64,000 nt of DNA from DASQFQ01 sp963730115 (GCA_963730115.1 CAVSQM010000012.1:248001-312000); one strand, 5' to 3'; shown: positions 26,827 through 36,762, numbered from the stretch's first letter. The notes: generated from the sequence alone by a model not told the origin. Program-made: numbers and translations.

Positions 26827-27675
26827 TCAGGTCCTGGCGGCCACCCCGCCGACCAGCATCCCCGACCCCAGGTGGGTGCCGAGCACGGGGCCCACCTGGG
26901 TGCAGAACAGCGGCTCGGAGCCGATGATCTCGGTGCCCCGCTCGACCAGCCGCTGCGCGTCCTCGTAGGCCTGCGCGTGCTGCACGCACCAGTCGGTCGC
27001 GCGGCGGTCGCGCAGCTCCTCGAGGTAGCCGACCATGCGCTCGAACGCGCGCTTGCGCGTGCGCACCCGGCCGATCGGCGCGATCTCGGTGCCGAAGGTG
27101 AGGATCGGCTTGATCTGCAGCGCCGAGCCGACCAGCGCCTGCGCGGCGCCGATGCGCCCGCCGCGGCGCAGGTACTCGAGCGTGTCGAGGGCGAACCAGA
27201 TGTCGAGCCGCTCGCGCGTGCTGCGGATCTCGCCCACGACGGCGTCGGCGTCGGCCCCGCCCTCCGCCGCGCGCGCTCCCGCCACCACGAGGCAGCCGAG
27301 GCCGCCGGCGCCGGTGGAGCCGTCGACGACCTCCGCCCGCACGCCGTGCTTCTCGGTCACCACCCGCGCCGCCTCGCGCGCGCTCTCGCACGTCCCCGAC
27401 AGCCCTTCCGCGATGTGGACCGAGACGATGTCCCGACCCTCCTCCGCGAGCGGCTCGAAGACGGCGAGGAAGTCGCCGACCGACGGCTGCGACGTCACCG
27501 GCAGCGAGGGCGACTCCTTCAGGCGCGTGTAGAACGCGTCGAGGTCGTCGTAGGAGTGCTCGGGGCGCAGGTCACCGTCCCAGCCGACGTACAGGCTGAC
27601 CTGCCGGATGCCCCACCTCTCGACGAGGTGGGGCGGCAGGTACGGCGTGCTGTCGGTGACGACCGCGACGTTCAC
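26827..27675 (-). CDS. DegV family fatty-acid-binding protein
   Basis: DegV/FakB-like protein of 282 residues that binds a fatty acid and presents it to a kinase or acyl-CoA enzyme. VAVVTDSTPYLPP starts the first domain, SLPVTSQPSVGDFLAVFEPL is the conserved motif with the threonine-serine pair near the lipid head group, and DTLEYLRRGGRIGAAQALVG is the second hallmark. GTG start overlapping the GST stop (GTGA). It is the last gene of the long minus-strand run at 26.8-35.9 kb. Confidence 0.9.
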   Translation of the reverse strand: MNVAVVTDSTPYLPPHLVERWGIRQVSLYVGWDGDLRPEHSYDDLDAFYTRLKESPSLPVTSQPSVGDFLAVFEPLAEEGRDIVSVHIAEGLSGTCESAREAARVVTEKHGVRAEVVDGSTGAGGLGCLVVAGARAAEGGADADAVVGEIRSTRERLDIWFALDTLEYLRRGGRIGAAQALVGSALQIKPILTFGTEIAPIGRVRTRKRAFERMVGYLEELRDRRATDWCVQHAQAYEDAQRLVERGTEIIGSEPLFCTQVGPVLGTHLGSGMLVGGVAART

Positions 27676-28349
27676 TTAACCGACGCGACGAACCCGCGGA
27701 CGTCGCCCGCCGGCTCCGAGAACGCGTCGCCGAGCGCGGCCTCGACGCGCTCCATGTACTCCGTCGTCCAGCCCGGGAAGTCGTAGTCGATCGCCTTCAG
27801 GAACTCGAGCGTCGCGCACAGCCGGATGTCGGCGATCGACGGGTGGTCGCCGCCGATGAACTGCTTGCCCTCGAGGAAGAACTGGAACGCCCCGAGCGGC
27901 TCCGCGAGCGCCGCCTCGGCGTCGCGCTGGGCCTGCGCCTTGAGCTCGTCGCTGGCGTCCGAGGTCGCCACCTCGCCCGGGTACTGGGGGAAGCCGAGCG
28001 TCGGGTAGGTGGCGCGCGCGACCAGCGGATAGAAGGTGCCGATCAGGTAGAAGTTCGCGCTGTCGACCATCGCCCGCTGGCCCGGATCGGTCGGGTAGAA
28101 CTGGTCGAGGCCGTGCTTGTTGCAGAGGTAGGCCATGATCGCGCAGCTCTCCCACAGCGTCCCGCGCGGCAGGCCGTCCTCCTCGAGCATCGGGGTCAGG
28201 TGCGCGGGGTCCTTGACGAGGAACTCCGGCTCCATCGTCTTGCCCCAGACGTCCTTCTCCTCGAAGTCGAGCCCTGCCGCTCGCACGAAGATCCGAGCGG
28301 TGAGGTTGTTCACGCTCGGTGTGAGGATGTTCAGGGTGTTGGCTGCCAT
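27672..28349 (-). CDS. Glutathione S-transferase family protein
   Basis: A 225-residue GST-fold protein. The thioredoxin-like N-domain contains LTPSVNNLTARIFVRAAGL and the cis-proline region DPAHLTPMLEEDG, then the ligand-binding GTLWESCAIMAYL (E/S pair). The helical C-domain includes EGKQFIGGDHPSIADIRLCA with the N-capping box. Actinobacteria rarely make glutathione, so an alternative thiol or a ring-opening isomerisation is plausible; this is inference. An AGGAGGAGGAA site precedes the ATG. Confidence 0.87.
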   Translation of the reverse strand: MAANTLNILTPSVNNLTARIFVRAAGLDFEEKDVWGKTMEPEFLVKDPAHLTPMLEEDGLPRGTLWESCAIMAYLCNKHGLDQFYPTDPGQRAMVDSANFYLIGTFYPLVARATYPTLGFPQYPGEVATSDASDELKAQAQRDAEAALAEPLGAFQFFLEGKQFIGGDHPSIADIRLCATLEFLKAIDYDFPGWTTEYMERVEAALGDAFSEPAGDVRGFVASVK

Positions 28350-28364
28350 GCGTTCCTCCTCCTC

Positions 28365-28949
28365 TTAGCGGTACGGGTTCTTCGGGGAGCGGTCCTCCGA
28401 CAGCGAGTAGCGCGAGCGCTCGGTCATCTGCTCGATCGCGTCGGCCAGGTGGGCGCGGTCGATGTGGTGGTCACCGCGCTCGACGCGGAGCTTGTGCGCC
28501 TCGAGCAGCACCTCGGCGTGCGTGAAGTGCTCGGGCGGCTCGAAGCGGTAGGAGGCGAGCTCGATCAGCAGCCCGAGCGGGTCCTCGAAGTAGATCGAGT
28601 CCATGAAGCCGCGGTCCTTGACGCCGCTGTGCTCGATGCCGCGCTCGTCGAGCCGCTCGGCGCACAGCCAGAACGTCGCCTGCGAGACCGAGAACGCGAC
28701 GTGGTGGACGCAGCCGGGGTCGGTCGGCGTGCGCTCCGGATCCGGCGTGCGCTCCTCGTTCGTGAAGATCGTGATCAGCCGACCGTCACCCGGGTCGAAG
28801 TAGAGGTGGCTCTCCGCCTCGCGATCGAGGTTGGGCTGCTCGAACACGAACGGCATGCCGAGCACGCCCTCCCAGAAGTCGATCGAGGTCTGGCGGTCGG
28901 CGCCCACGATCGTGATGTGGTGCACGCCCTGCGTCTGGAGCTTCCTCAT
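28365..28949 (-). CDS. Extradiol dioxygenase-like VOC protein
   Basis: A 194-residue two-unit VOC protein. Metal ligands of the type I extradiol class are in place: the first histidine in VHHITIVGADRQTSIDFWEG, the second in GCVHHVAFSVS, and the glutamate in PLGLLIELASYRFEPPEHF. It could therefore cleave a catechol-like ring or act on a hydroxyketone. A C-terminal 40-residue extension (LRVERGDHHIDRAHLADAIE) follows. It lies between GST and alpha/beta-hydrolase genes, the order expected for ring cleavage followed by hydrolysis. Confidence 0.82.
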   Translation of the reverse strand: MRKLQTQGVHHITIVGADRQTSIDFWEGVLGMPFVFEQPNLDREAESHLYFDPGDGRLITIFTNEERTPDPERTPTDPGCVHHVAFSVSQATFWLCAERLDERGIEHSGVKDRGFMDSIYFEDPLGLLIELASYRFEPPEHFTHAEVLLEAHKLRVERGDHHIDRAHLADAIEQMTERSRYSLSEDRSPKNPYR

Positions 28950-28963
28950 GGCGCCATTCTTCA

Positions 28964-29894
28964 CTACGCGTAGACGGCGCGCGTGAGCGCGTTCAGCCAC
29001 GCCACCGGATGGGCCCCGTTGCCCTCCTCGCGCAGCGCCGCCTCGAGCATCGCGTCGTCGACCTCGACCGTGCGAGCCGTGGCCTCCGAGTCGTCCAGGT
29101 CCTCGCAGCGGACGAAGTCGCGGATCGCCGGGTGCGCGGCGCTGTCGGGGTCGAGCAGCAGCAGGTGGCCCTCGCCGGGCGCGAGCAGCAGGCGCGCGTG
29201 CGGGATCCGGTGCGCGAGCAGCATCGCGTTCGCGACCGGCATCAGCGGGTCGTCGTCGCCGGCGAGCACGAGCGTCGGGTGCGGCAGCTCGTGCAGCCAC
29301 GGCAGGCTGCCGGGCGGCAGGGTCAGCGCCGCGAGCTGCCAGGCGTAGCCGAGCGGGCGAGGGCGGGTGCTCCTGGCGCTCCCGCGCGTGGCGCTCGAGC
29401 CAGGCCCGGTCGGCGCGGGCGCGGCCGCCCGCGATGTCCCCGATCGTGCGGTCGTAGACCGCGCGCGAGTAGTAGCGCAGCGGCGTCGCCATGTGGGCCA
29501 TGACCGCCGGCGAGCCCGAGATCCCGCCCCAGCCGGGCGTGGTCGCGGCCAGCACGAGCCGGCGGATGCGGCCCGGCGCCCGGCGCGCGAGGTGCTGGGC
29601 GACGATGCCGCCGAACGAATAGCCGAGCACGTCGACCTGCTCGCAGCCGAGCTCGTCGAGCACGCCTTCGGCGAGCCGGGCGAGCGCCGGGATGCTCAGC
29701 GGGAGGAGCGGCGTCTCCGACCGGCCGGTGCCCGGCGCGTCGTAGGAGATGACCCGCACGTCCGGCAGGGTCTGCTCGAGCGGGCGCCACATCCCGACGT
29801 GCGCGCCGATCCCGTTGATCAGCAGCAGCGGCGGGCCCTCGCCCGCCTCGCGTACGTGCAGGCGGAGCCCGCGGATTCGCACCTCTCGCTCCAT
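28964..29894 (-). CDS. Alpha/beta hydrolase, PhaZ-like (one single-base insertion)
   Basis: Serine hydrolase of 309 residues when repaired. LLLINGIGAHVGMW is the oxyanion region, VDVLGYSFGGIVAQHLA carries the nucleophile serine, LVLAGDDDPLMP the acid and GEGHLLLLDPDSA the histidine. The NGIGA start and YDAPGTGRS resemble intracellular medium-chain polyhydroxyalkanoate depolymerases, but C-C bond hydrolases of aromatic pathways share this fold. An extra base at about 29354 shifts the frame after EHPPSP; reading resumes LGYAWQLAALTLPPGSLPWL. It sits 14 bases upstream of the VOC gene. Confidence 0.83.
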
Positions 29895-29908
29895 CGAGGA
29901 GCGGAAAC

Positions 29909-30316
29909 CTACCCGTCGTCCTGCGGAGTGTGGAACTCCCCCTCGATGATCTCGATCCGGTAGCCGTCCGGATCGGCCACGAATGCGATCAGCGGCAGCT
30001 CCTCGCGGTCGCCCGGGTGGTAGGGCGGCTTCTCGGGTTGGACCCCGAGCGGCTCTAGCGCGGCGAGTGTCGCGTGGATGTCGTCGACGGAGACCGCCAT
30101 GTGGTTGTAGCCCGTGCCGAGGTCATAGGGCTCCTCCTGCCCGACGTTGACCGTCAGCTCGAGCACGTCGCCGTCGCCCGGCAGCCCCATGTAGATGTTG
30201 TAGGCGGTGGCGAAGTTCAGCCGGCCGCGCGGCTCGAACCCCAGCGCTCCGTAGAACCGCAGTGACGCCTCCGGGTCGCGGACCCGGACGCAGGTGTGGA
30301 CGTACTTGGCGCTCAT
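29909..30316 (-). CDS. Lactoylglutathione lyase-like VOC protein
   Basis: A 135-residue glyoxalase I-like protein. VHTCVRVRDPEASLRFYGAL with the first metal histidine, LELTVNVGQEEPYDLGTGYN with a glutamate, NHMAVSVDDI with the second histidine and PDGYRIEIIEGEF with the last glutamate give a full H-E-H-E metal site as in GloA. It would isomerise a hemithioacetal of methylglyoxal or a similar ketoaldehyde. It lies in the middle of the proposed degradation operon, 14 bases from the hydrolase gene. Confidence 0.87.
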   Translation of the reverse strand: MSAKYVHTCVRVRDPEASLRFYGALGFEPRGRLNFATAYNIYMGLPGDGDVLELTVNVGQEEPYDLGTGYNHMAVSVDDIHATLAALEPLGVQPEKPPYHPGDREELPLIAFVADPDGYRIEIIEGEFHTPQDDG

Positions 30317-30348
30317 CGCTCGGACGCTGCCTCAGACCCCGCGCGGTG

Positions 30349-30780
30349 TCAAGCCGCGGGGCCGACATCCGCGACCTTGACCTCGGTCGCCTTGCCGTCC
30401 CTGACCTTCCAGGTCCAGATCGCCGTCCGCTTGATCGGCTCGCCCTGGTAGCGGCCCTCGACGTGGCCCATCACCACGACGGCGCCGGGGATGGCGCGGT
30501 AGTCGGTCGCGTGGAGGACGAGGTCCTCCCACGTGCGCTCGACGTCGGCGAGGTACTCGCGCATGCCGTCGTGGCCCTTGTACGGCTCCGTGCGGCCGAT
30601 CCGCTGCTGCGTTCCGCGCAGGTGGAGCTGGCAGTCGGGGGCGAGGTGGGCGAGCGCGCCGTCGAGGTCGCGCGCCGCGAAGGCGTCGTAGATGGAGCGG
30701 ACGACGTCGATGTCGCTGGTGTCGCCCGCGGGGTTGCCGTAGTAGTCCGGACGGGACACGGGTGCGCGAGGGTTGCACAC
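30349..30780 (-). CDS. SnoaL-like polyketide cyclase/NTF2-fold protein
   Basis: A 143-residue NTF2-like protein. DIDVVRSIYDAFAARDLDGA and HLAPDCQLHLRGTQQRIG at the N-terminus, GHDGMREYLADVERTWEDL in the middle and IKRTAIWTWKVRDGKATEVK at the end are classic SnoaL features. These fold members bind or isomerise small hydrophobic ketones. The GTG start (VCNPRAP) or a GTG seven codons later (VSRPDYYG) are both possible. It is transcribed with the flanking GNAT and glyoxalase genes. Confidence 0.82.
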   Translation of the reverse strand: MCNPRAPVSRPDYYGNPAGDTSDIDVVRSIYDAFAARDLDGALAHLAPDCQLHLRGTQQRIGRTEPYKGHDGMREYLADVERTWEDLVLHATDYRAIPGAVVVMGHVEGRYQGEPIKRTAIWTWKVRDGKATEVKVADVGPAA

Positions 30781-30805
30781 CGTGCCGACGTCCGGTTGGC
30801 TCGGG

Positions 30806-31261
30806 CTACGGCCGCCGCATCGCGACCCGCGGCGCGTCGCCGGGGATCGTGGCCGCCTCGTGACGCATCAGCGCGGCGAGCTCCGGACCGGGCTCGAAGA
30901 CGCGGAAGCCCAGCCGCTCGTAGTACGGCGCGTTCCAGGGCACGTCGCGGAACGTGGTCAGCGTCAGCGCCGGCGCGCCGCTGACCGCCGCGAGGTGGTC
31001 GATCAGCGCCGCGCCGAGCCCGCGCCGCGCGTGTGACGGCCGCACGCTCACCTGGTCGACGTGGGCGCAGCCGTCGACCACGCTGCTGGTCAGGTACGCC
31101 ACCGGCCGGTCGTGCTCGTCGACCGCGACCCACGCGGCCGCGACCACCGACGGCTCGTCCTCGGCGATCTCCGGCATCCCGATCTCGGCGAACGCCCGGC
31201 CCGCCTCGCGCTCGATCTCGAGCAGCAGCTCGAGCTCGTCGGGGCGGGCCCGGCGGATCAC
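30806..31261 (-). CDS. GNAT family N-acetyltransferase
   Basis: A 151-residue acetyltransferase, GTG start one base after the aldehyde dehydrogenase stop. The acetyl-CoA loop reads VDQVSVRPSHARRGLGAALI and the C-terminal strand ALTLTTFRDVPWNAPYYERL then GFRVFEPGPE, typical of GNATs acting on small amines. The acceptor is unknown. Being coupled to the dehydrogenase suggests it acts on, or detoxifies, a pathway intermediate. Confidence 0.86.
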   Translation of the reverse strand: MIRRARPDELELLLEIEREAGRAFAEIGMPEIAEDEPSVVAAAWVAVDEHDRPVAYLTSSVVDGCAHVDQVSVRPSHARRGLGAALIDHLAAVSGAPALTLTTFRDVPWNAPYYERLGFRVFEPGPELAALMRHEAATIPGDAPRVAMRRP

Positions 31262-31262
31262 G

Positions 31263-32731
31263 TCAGATCGGGTAGTGGCGCGCGCCCTGCTGCACGGTCA
31301 TCCAGCGCAGCTCGGTGAACTCCTCGAGCGCCGCGCGGCCGCCGAAGCGACCCCAGCCGCTGGCCTTGACGCCGCCGAACGGCATCTGCGGCTCGTCGTG
31401 GACGGTCGAGGAGTTGACGTGGCAGATGCCGCTCTCGATCCGGCGGGCGACCTCCATCGCGTTGTCGACGTCCGCGCCGAACACCGCGGCGGACAGCCCG
31501 TACTCGGTGTCGTTGGCGACGCGCACGGCCTCGTCGGTGCCGTCGACCGGGACGATCGTCACGACCGGGCCGAACGACTCCTCGCCGTAGATGCGCATCT
31601 CGGGCGTGACGCCGGCCAGCACCGTCGGGCGCGACGACGTTGCCGTCGGCCTCGCCGCCGGCCAGCACCTCGGCGCCCTTGGCGCGCGCGTCCTCGATCA
31701 GCTCGAGCACGCGCTCGCGCGAGGCGTCGTTGATGACCGGGCCGATCATCGTGCCCTGGTCGCGCGGGTCGCCGGTGGTGAGCTTGCCGGCGCGCTCCGC
31801 GAGCTTCGCGCCGAGGTCGCCGGCGACCGAGCTGTCGACCACGATCCGCTCCGTCGACATGCAGATCTGGCCGGAGTTCATGAACGCGCCGAAGCTGGCG
31901 GCGTCGGCGGCGGCCTCGAGGTCGGCGTCGGGCGAGCACGACCTGCGGCGCCTTGCCGCCGAGCTCGAGCAGGCAGCGCGTGAGGTGCTCGGCGCACTTG
32001 AGGGCGATGATCTTGCCGACCTTGGTGGAGCCGGTGAAGTTGACGCGGCGGGTGGCGGGGTGCGCGATCAGCTCGTCGACGACGTCGGGGGCGTCGTCGG
32101 GCGCGTGGATGATCAGGTTGACCGTGCCGGCGGGCAGGCCGGCGTCGACGAGCGCGCGCACGACCGCGGCGTGCGTGCGCGGGCACTGCTCGGAGGCCTT
32201 CAGCACGACGGTGTTGCCGTAGGCGAGCGGGGTCGCGACCGCGCGGGTGCTGAGGATCACCGGCGCGTTCCAGGGCGCCATGCCGACGACCACGCCCGCG
32301 GGCTGGCGGACGCCCATGGCGAGCGAGCCCGGCACGTCGGAGGGGATGACCTCGCCGACCACGGAGTACGCCTGCGCGGCGGCCTCGCGCAGCATGCGGG
32401 CGGCGAGGTCGCAGTTGAACATGCCCCACCCGAACGTGCCGCCGACCTCCTCGGTCATGACGCCGGCGATGTCGGGCGCGGCCTCCATCAGCTTGTCGGC
32501 GGCGGCGTTGAGGAGGGCGCGGCGCTCGCCAGGGGGCGTGGCCGCCCAGGCGGGGAAGGCCGCGGCGGCGGCCTCGACGGCCTTGCGGGCATCCTCGCGC
32601 CCGGCCGCGGCGGCGACGGTCACGGCGTCGCCGGTGAACGGGTCGGTGCGCTCGAACGTCCCTCCCCCGCCGGCTTCCGTCCACTCGCCGCCGATGAGCA
32701 GGCGCTGCTGCTCGAGGTCCACCGTCGTCAT
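31263..32731 (-). CDS. NAD(P)-dependent aldehyde dehydrogenase, aromatic-aldehyde type (two single-base insertions)
   Basis: Oxidises an aldehyde to an acid; 488 residues when repaired. Cofactor and catalytic motifs are GMAPWNAPVILSTRAVATPL, VNFTGSTKVGKII, LELGGKAPQVVLAD with the general-base glutamate, and MNSGQICMSTERIVV with the catalytic cysteine. The end reads VNSSTVHDEPQMPFGGVKAS and WMTVQQGARHYPI, as in salicylaldehyde/vanillin/benzaldehyde dehydrogenases. Extra bases at about 31931 and 31626 break the frame. The ATG has AGGAGGGGACAGG upstream. It follows the cupin gene by 19 bases. Confidence 0.9.
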
Positions 32732-32750
32732 CCTGTCCCCTCCTGGAGTG

Positions 32751-33270
32751 TCAGCGCAGCAGCGCGTCGATCATCTCGGCGCCGAGGCCGACCTGCTCGT
32801 AGTGCTCCTTGCAGATCTTGATGTAGTCGTGCACGTCGAAGAAGTCCTCGGTGTCGCCGTTCTCGTCGAGCCACACCAGCGGGCCCTTGACCTTGAAGTG
32901 GACGAGCATCGGCTCGTCCGACTCGTAGGCGACGAGCGTGTGGGCCTCGCCGGGCGTCTCGTAGACGAAGTCGCCGGCGGTGGCGACCCAGTCGTGCTCC
33001 AGGTAGCCCCACTTGCCGGAGATCGTGTAGGCGAAGACCTCGTGGGGGTGGTAGTGCCGGTTGACGAGCCCGGCGCCGGTGGCGCGCAGGACGTCGCACC
33101 AGCTGTTCTGCGAGATCGAGATCCACACCGGTCTGGTGCCGACGGTCTCCGATCAGCGGCACGTAGTAGCGCTCGTCGTCGGTGGCGATGTTCGCCGTGT
33201 ACATCTCCGGCAGCGAGTGCTCCCGGAACACGGTGTCGATCGGCTTGAGGTCCCTCCAGAACTCGGCCAT
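32751..33270 (-). CDS. Cupin dioxygenase of the 2,4'-dihydroxyacetophenone dioxygenase type (one single-base insertion)
   Basis: A 172-residue cupin resembling enzymes that cleave the side chain of hydroxyacetophenones to an aromatic acid. The repaired N-terminus reads MAEFWRDLKPIDTVF and ERYYVPLIETVGTRPVWISI. The metal-binding cupin motif is LVNRHYHPHEVFAYTISGKW with two histidines and a glutamate, then ETPGEAHTLVAYESDEPMLV supplies the last histidine. A C-terminal DVHDYIKICKEHYEQVG helix is also typical of the family. An extra base at about 33150 shifts the frame. It starts ten bases after the regulator gene ends. Confidence 0.8.
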
Positions 33271-33279
33271 CGCTGGAGC

Positions 33280-35878
33280 CTACAAAACGTCTGATCTATC
33301 GCTCAGCGCCCGGGTGAGCTCGACGCGCGAGCGGACGCCGAGCTTGGCGTAGACGTTGCGCAGGTGGGCCTCGATGGTGCGCTCGCTGAGCACGAGCTGG
33401 CCGGCGACCTCGCGGTTGGTGCGGCCCGGCGGCGACGAGCGCGGCGATCTCCTGCTCGCGGGCGGTCAGCGAGGCCGTCCGACGTCGTCGCCGCCCGGCG
33501 CACGCGGTGCCCGAGCGTCCGCAGCTCGCGCGTCGCCTCGTCGCGCAGCCGGCGCGCGCCGAAGGAGTCGAAGGCGGCCTCCGCGGCGATCAGCGCCTCG
33601 AGCGCGGCCGGGCGGTCGCCTGCGGCCGCGAGCGCCTTGCCTTCGGTGAGACGGGCGCGCGCGACGGCGAAGGGGCCGGTGGCGGGCGCCCGCCGGGCCG
33701 CTCGCGACGGCGTCCAGCGCGCGCCCTTGCGCGAGCAGCACCGCGGCCTCGTGCGGCCCCGACTTCCGCGGCGGCCTCGACGTCGCCGGCCGCCAGGTGC
33801 ATCGCGGCGAGGTCGCCGGCGGCGGCCGGGCGGTCGGCGGGGAGGACGTCGCCGTAGGTCGCCAGCATCGCCTGCACGCCGCGCTCGGGCTCGCCGGCCG
33901 CGGTCAAGGCGTTGCCGAGGCACCAGCCGGGCTGGCCGGCGGCGTGGAAGTCGGCGCGCACACCGCTCTCCGCCGCCTCCGTCGCGTGGCGGAGCGCGGC
34001 GGTGACGTCGCCGGCCGCGAGGCAGGCCGCCGACTGCGCGCAGTGCGCCCACAGCAGCATCGGCGGGTTGCCCGCGAGCCGGCCGAGCTCGACGCCCTGC
34101 TCGGCGGCGGCCTTCGCCTCCTCGAGCCGGCCGAGCTCGATCAGGACGCCCGCGCGCTCGACGGTCAGCTGCAGCCGCACGTTGTCGCGGCCGGTCTCGA
34201 GCGCGAGCGCGGCGCCCTGCTCGAGGTCGGCGAGCGCCGGCTCGTGGTCGCCGAGGATGCGGCGGCTGCGGCCGAGCATCCAGAACGCGGGCAGCCGCGT
34301 GGTCAGCTGCGCGGGCGTGAGGCGCTCGAGCGCCGCGGCGGCCGCCTCGACGGGCTCGGCGCCCTCGCCCGCGGACACGCGCGCGATCGCCCCGCCCGCC
34401 AGCGCCGCCGCCTCGAACACGGGGTCGGCGATGGCGCGGGCGTCGGCGGCCGCATCGGAGGCCTGGTCGCGCGCGTCGTCGAGGTCGCGGGCCATCAGCG
34501 AGGTGAGCGCCAACGCGAGCCGCAGACGGATGCGGTCCGCCGACGGCTCTGCGGGCAGCTCGCCGAGCGCCACCTGCAGCCGCCGGCGCGCCTCCGGCGT
34601 CCGCCCCAGCCACCACTCCGTGTTGGCGACCGCGACGGTCAGCCGCAGCCGGTCCGCCGGCTCGGCGGTGCCCAGCGCGTCGAGCAGCGTCTCGCGCGCG
34701 CCGGCGGCGTCGCCCGCCGCGGATTGCGCGTCGGCGAGCCGCGCCTGCAGCGGCGTCCGCCGCGCCGGGTCGGGCGTCAGCCGCAGCGCCGCGGCGTAGT
34801 AGCGGGCGGCGATGAACGGCGCCGGCGACTGCAGCTCGGCGGCGGCCAGGCTCAGCAGCGCGATCGCCGCGTCGTCGCCCGGCGCGGCCGCCTGCTCGAC
34901 GTGATGCGCGCGCGGGACGACCCCCGCGCCCCGCCGCTCGAGCGCTGCCGCCGCCCGCGCGTGCGCGCCGAGGCGCCAGCCGCCGGGCGCGGCCTCGTAG
35001 ACCGCGTGGCGGACGACCGGGTGGCGGAACGCGAACCGCCGCGGCGCGCCGCCCGGCCGGACGAGCGAGCGGGCGAGGAGATCGTCGAGCGCCGCGAGGG
35101 CCGCGCCGCCGGAGGCTGCCTCCGGGCCGCCGAACCCGGCCACCTCCGCCGCCAGGTCCAGCTCGAACGGGTCGCCCACCACCGCCGCGGCCTCGAGCAG
35201 CCGCCGCGCGCCGTCGTCCAGCCCGGCCAGCTCAGCGGCCAGCGCCGCCGCCACCGCCGGCGGGACGGTGCCGTCGCCGCTCGCCCCCTCGCCCGCCCCG
35301 TCGCCGGCCCGGACCAGCTGCTCGAGGTAGAACGGGTTGCCTCCGCTGGCGGCGTACACCGCGGAGGCGCCGGCGCCCACCAGCTCGCGCGCCTCCGCCT
35401 CGCTCAGGGGCCCGAGCCGGATCGGCGGCACCGCGCCGAGCGCGCGCGGGAGCTGGCCGCTGCGCGTGGCGAGCACGAGCAGGACGTCGCCGGCGGGCGG
35501 GCGGTGGACGAGCGCGGCGAGGGCGTCGACCGAGGCGGGGTCGGCCCAGTGGACGTCGTCGAGGCACACCACGACCGGCGCGTCCTCGGCCAGCGCCTCG
35601 AGCCGCTCGCGCAGCGCGCGGTGCGTCCGGTGGCGCCCGCCGTCCAGCGGCAGCGCGAACCCGAGCGCCTCGGTCCACAGCGCGGAGGGCAGGTCGGCCT
35701 CGTACTCCGACGCCCGCGCCGACAGCACCGTGGCCCCGCCCGCCGCGGCCTCCGCCACGTACGCGAGCAGGCGCGACTTGCCGATCCCCGGCTCGCCCTC
35801 GAGCACGACCACGCCGCTGCCCGCCGCCACCGCAGCGGCGAGGGCCTCGCGCTCGCGCTCTCGTCCGATCAGCTCCAC
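33280..35878 (-). CDS. LuxR family regulator with N-terminal AAA ATPase (four single-base insertions)
   Basis: A large regulator of about 864 residues. The N-terminus VELIGREREREALAAAVAAG leads to Walker A GEPGIGKSR and Walker B VVVCLDDVHWADPASVDALA of a MalT/LAL-type ATPase, then a long TPR-like helical region, and at the C-terminus a LuxR helix-turn-helix: LTAREQEIAALVAAGRTNRE, VAGQLVLSERTIEAHLRNVY, AKLGVRSRVELTRAL. Extra bases at about 33758, 33696, 33480 and 33426 scramble the last 160 residues. GTG at 35878 is the likely start. It is the first gene of the minus-strand run and probably its activator. Confidence 0.86.
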
Positions 35879-35951
35879 GTAGCCGCGATTCTCGCCGGTT
35901 ACGTGGTTCCACCGATGACGGGGCGCCCCGACGCCGGGGACACTGCCAGCC

Positions 35952-36453
35952 ATGCAGAGCGAACCCACCCATCCCGCCGTCCGCGTCGGCCACGTGCACC
36001 TGCGGGTCGCCGACCTCGACCGCTCGATCGCGTTCTACCGCGACGCGCTGGGCCTCAACCTGCAGGCCGACGGGCGCGAGCGTCGGCCTCCCCGCGGCGT
36101 TCCTCGCCGCCGGCGACTACCACCACCACGTCGGCCTCAACACGTGGGAGAGCGAAGGCGCCGACCCGCCGCCGCCCGGCCACACCGGCCTCTACCACGT
36201 CGCGTTCGTCTACCCCGACCGCCACGAGCTCGGCCGCGCCGTCCAGCGCCTGCTCGACCACGGCGTCGTGGTCGACCACGGCTCGGACCACGGCGGCACG
36301 GTCTCCGTGTACCTCGACGACCCCGACGGCAACGGCGTCGAGCTCTACTACGACCGCCCCCGCAGCGAGTGGTTCGAGGCCGACGGCCGGCCCGTGCTCA
36401 AGGCCGACCGCTTCGACCCCACCGATCTCCTCCCCACCCCGACCGAAGGCTGA
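35952..36453 (+). CDS. VOC family protein, catechol 2,3-dioxygenase-like (one single-base insertion)
   Basis: A 166-residue protein, divergent from the LuxR regulator with a 73-base gap. VRVGHVHLRVADLDRSIAFY has the first metal histidine, TGLYHVAFVYPDRHELGRAV the second, and VYLDDPDGNGVELYYDRPR the glutamate, giving a complete metal site. A C-terminal tail (EWFEADGRPVLKADRFDP) resembles the CatE-type proteins. An extra C at 36081 shifts the frame after LQADGRE; reading resumes VGLPAAFLAAGDYHHHVGLN. It probably shares regulation with the minus-strand operon. Confidence 0.85.
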
Positions 36454-36459
36454 GAACCC

Positions 36460-36762
36460 ATGTACGCACAAGTCATCGAGGGCGGCACCACGCCCGACCG
36501 CCGCGACACGATGGATCGCATCGTCACCGACGAGCTGATCCCCGCGCTCGAAGCCGAGCCCGGCTTCGCCGGCGCGATGAACGTCGTCGACCGCGACAGC
36601 GGCGACGCGATGATGATCGTCCTCTGGGAGACCGAGGTGCAGGCGCGCCGCGGTCTCGGCGAGTACGGCGGAGCCTTCCTGAAGGCGCTCGCCGGCATCG
36701 CCGCGATCTCGACCGGCACCAGGCGGCCGATCTCCGTCTGGGAAGTCAACGCGCGCGCCTGA
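36460..36762 (+). CDS. Antibiotic biosynthesis monooxygenase-like ferredoxin-fold protein
   Basis: A 100-residue protein with the dimeric alpha/beta-barrel fold: YAQVIEGGTTPDRRDTMDRI, EPGFAGAMNVVDRDSGDAMM and IVLWETEVQARRGLGEYGGA. Relatives are cofactor-free monooxygenases or heme/quinone-handling proteins; no catalytic residues can be assigned. It starts seven bases after the VOC gene and is probably co-transcribed. Confidence 0.65.
   Translation: MYAQVIEGGTTPDRRDTMDRIVTDELIPALEAEPGFAGAMNVVDRDSGDAMMIVLWETEVQARRGLGEYGGAFLKALAGIAAISTGTRRPISVWEVNARA

Noticed and set aside
28365..29894. Fusion of the alpha/beta hydrolase and VOC proteins as one long open frame
   Set aside because: The continuous reading exists only because the extra base near 29354 brings the hydrolase start into frame with the VOC gene; each has its own start, stop and domain.
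33797..36538. 900-codon plus-strand open frame opposite the LuxR-ATPase gene
   Set aside because: Antisense shadow; the minus strand carries the ATPase and helix-turn-helix.
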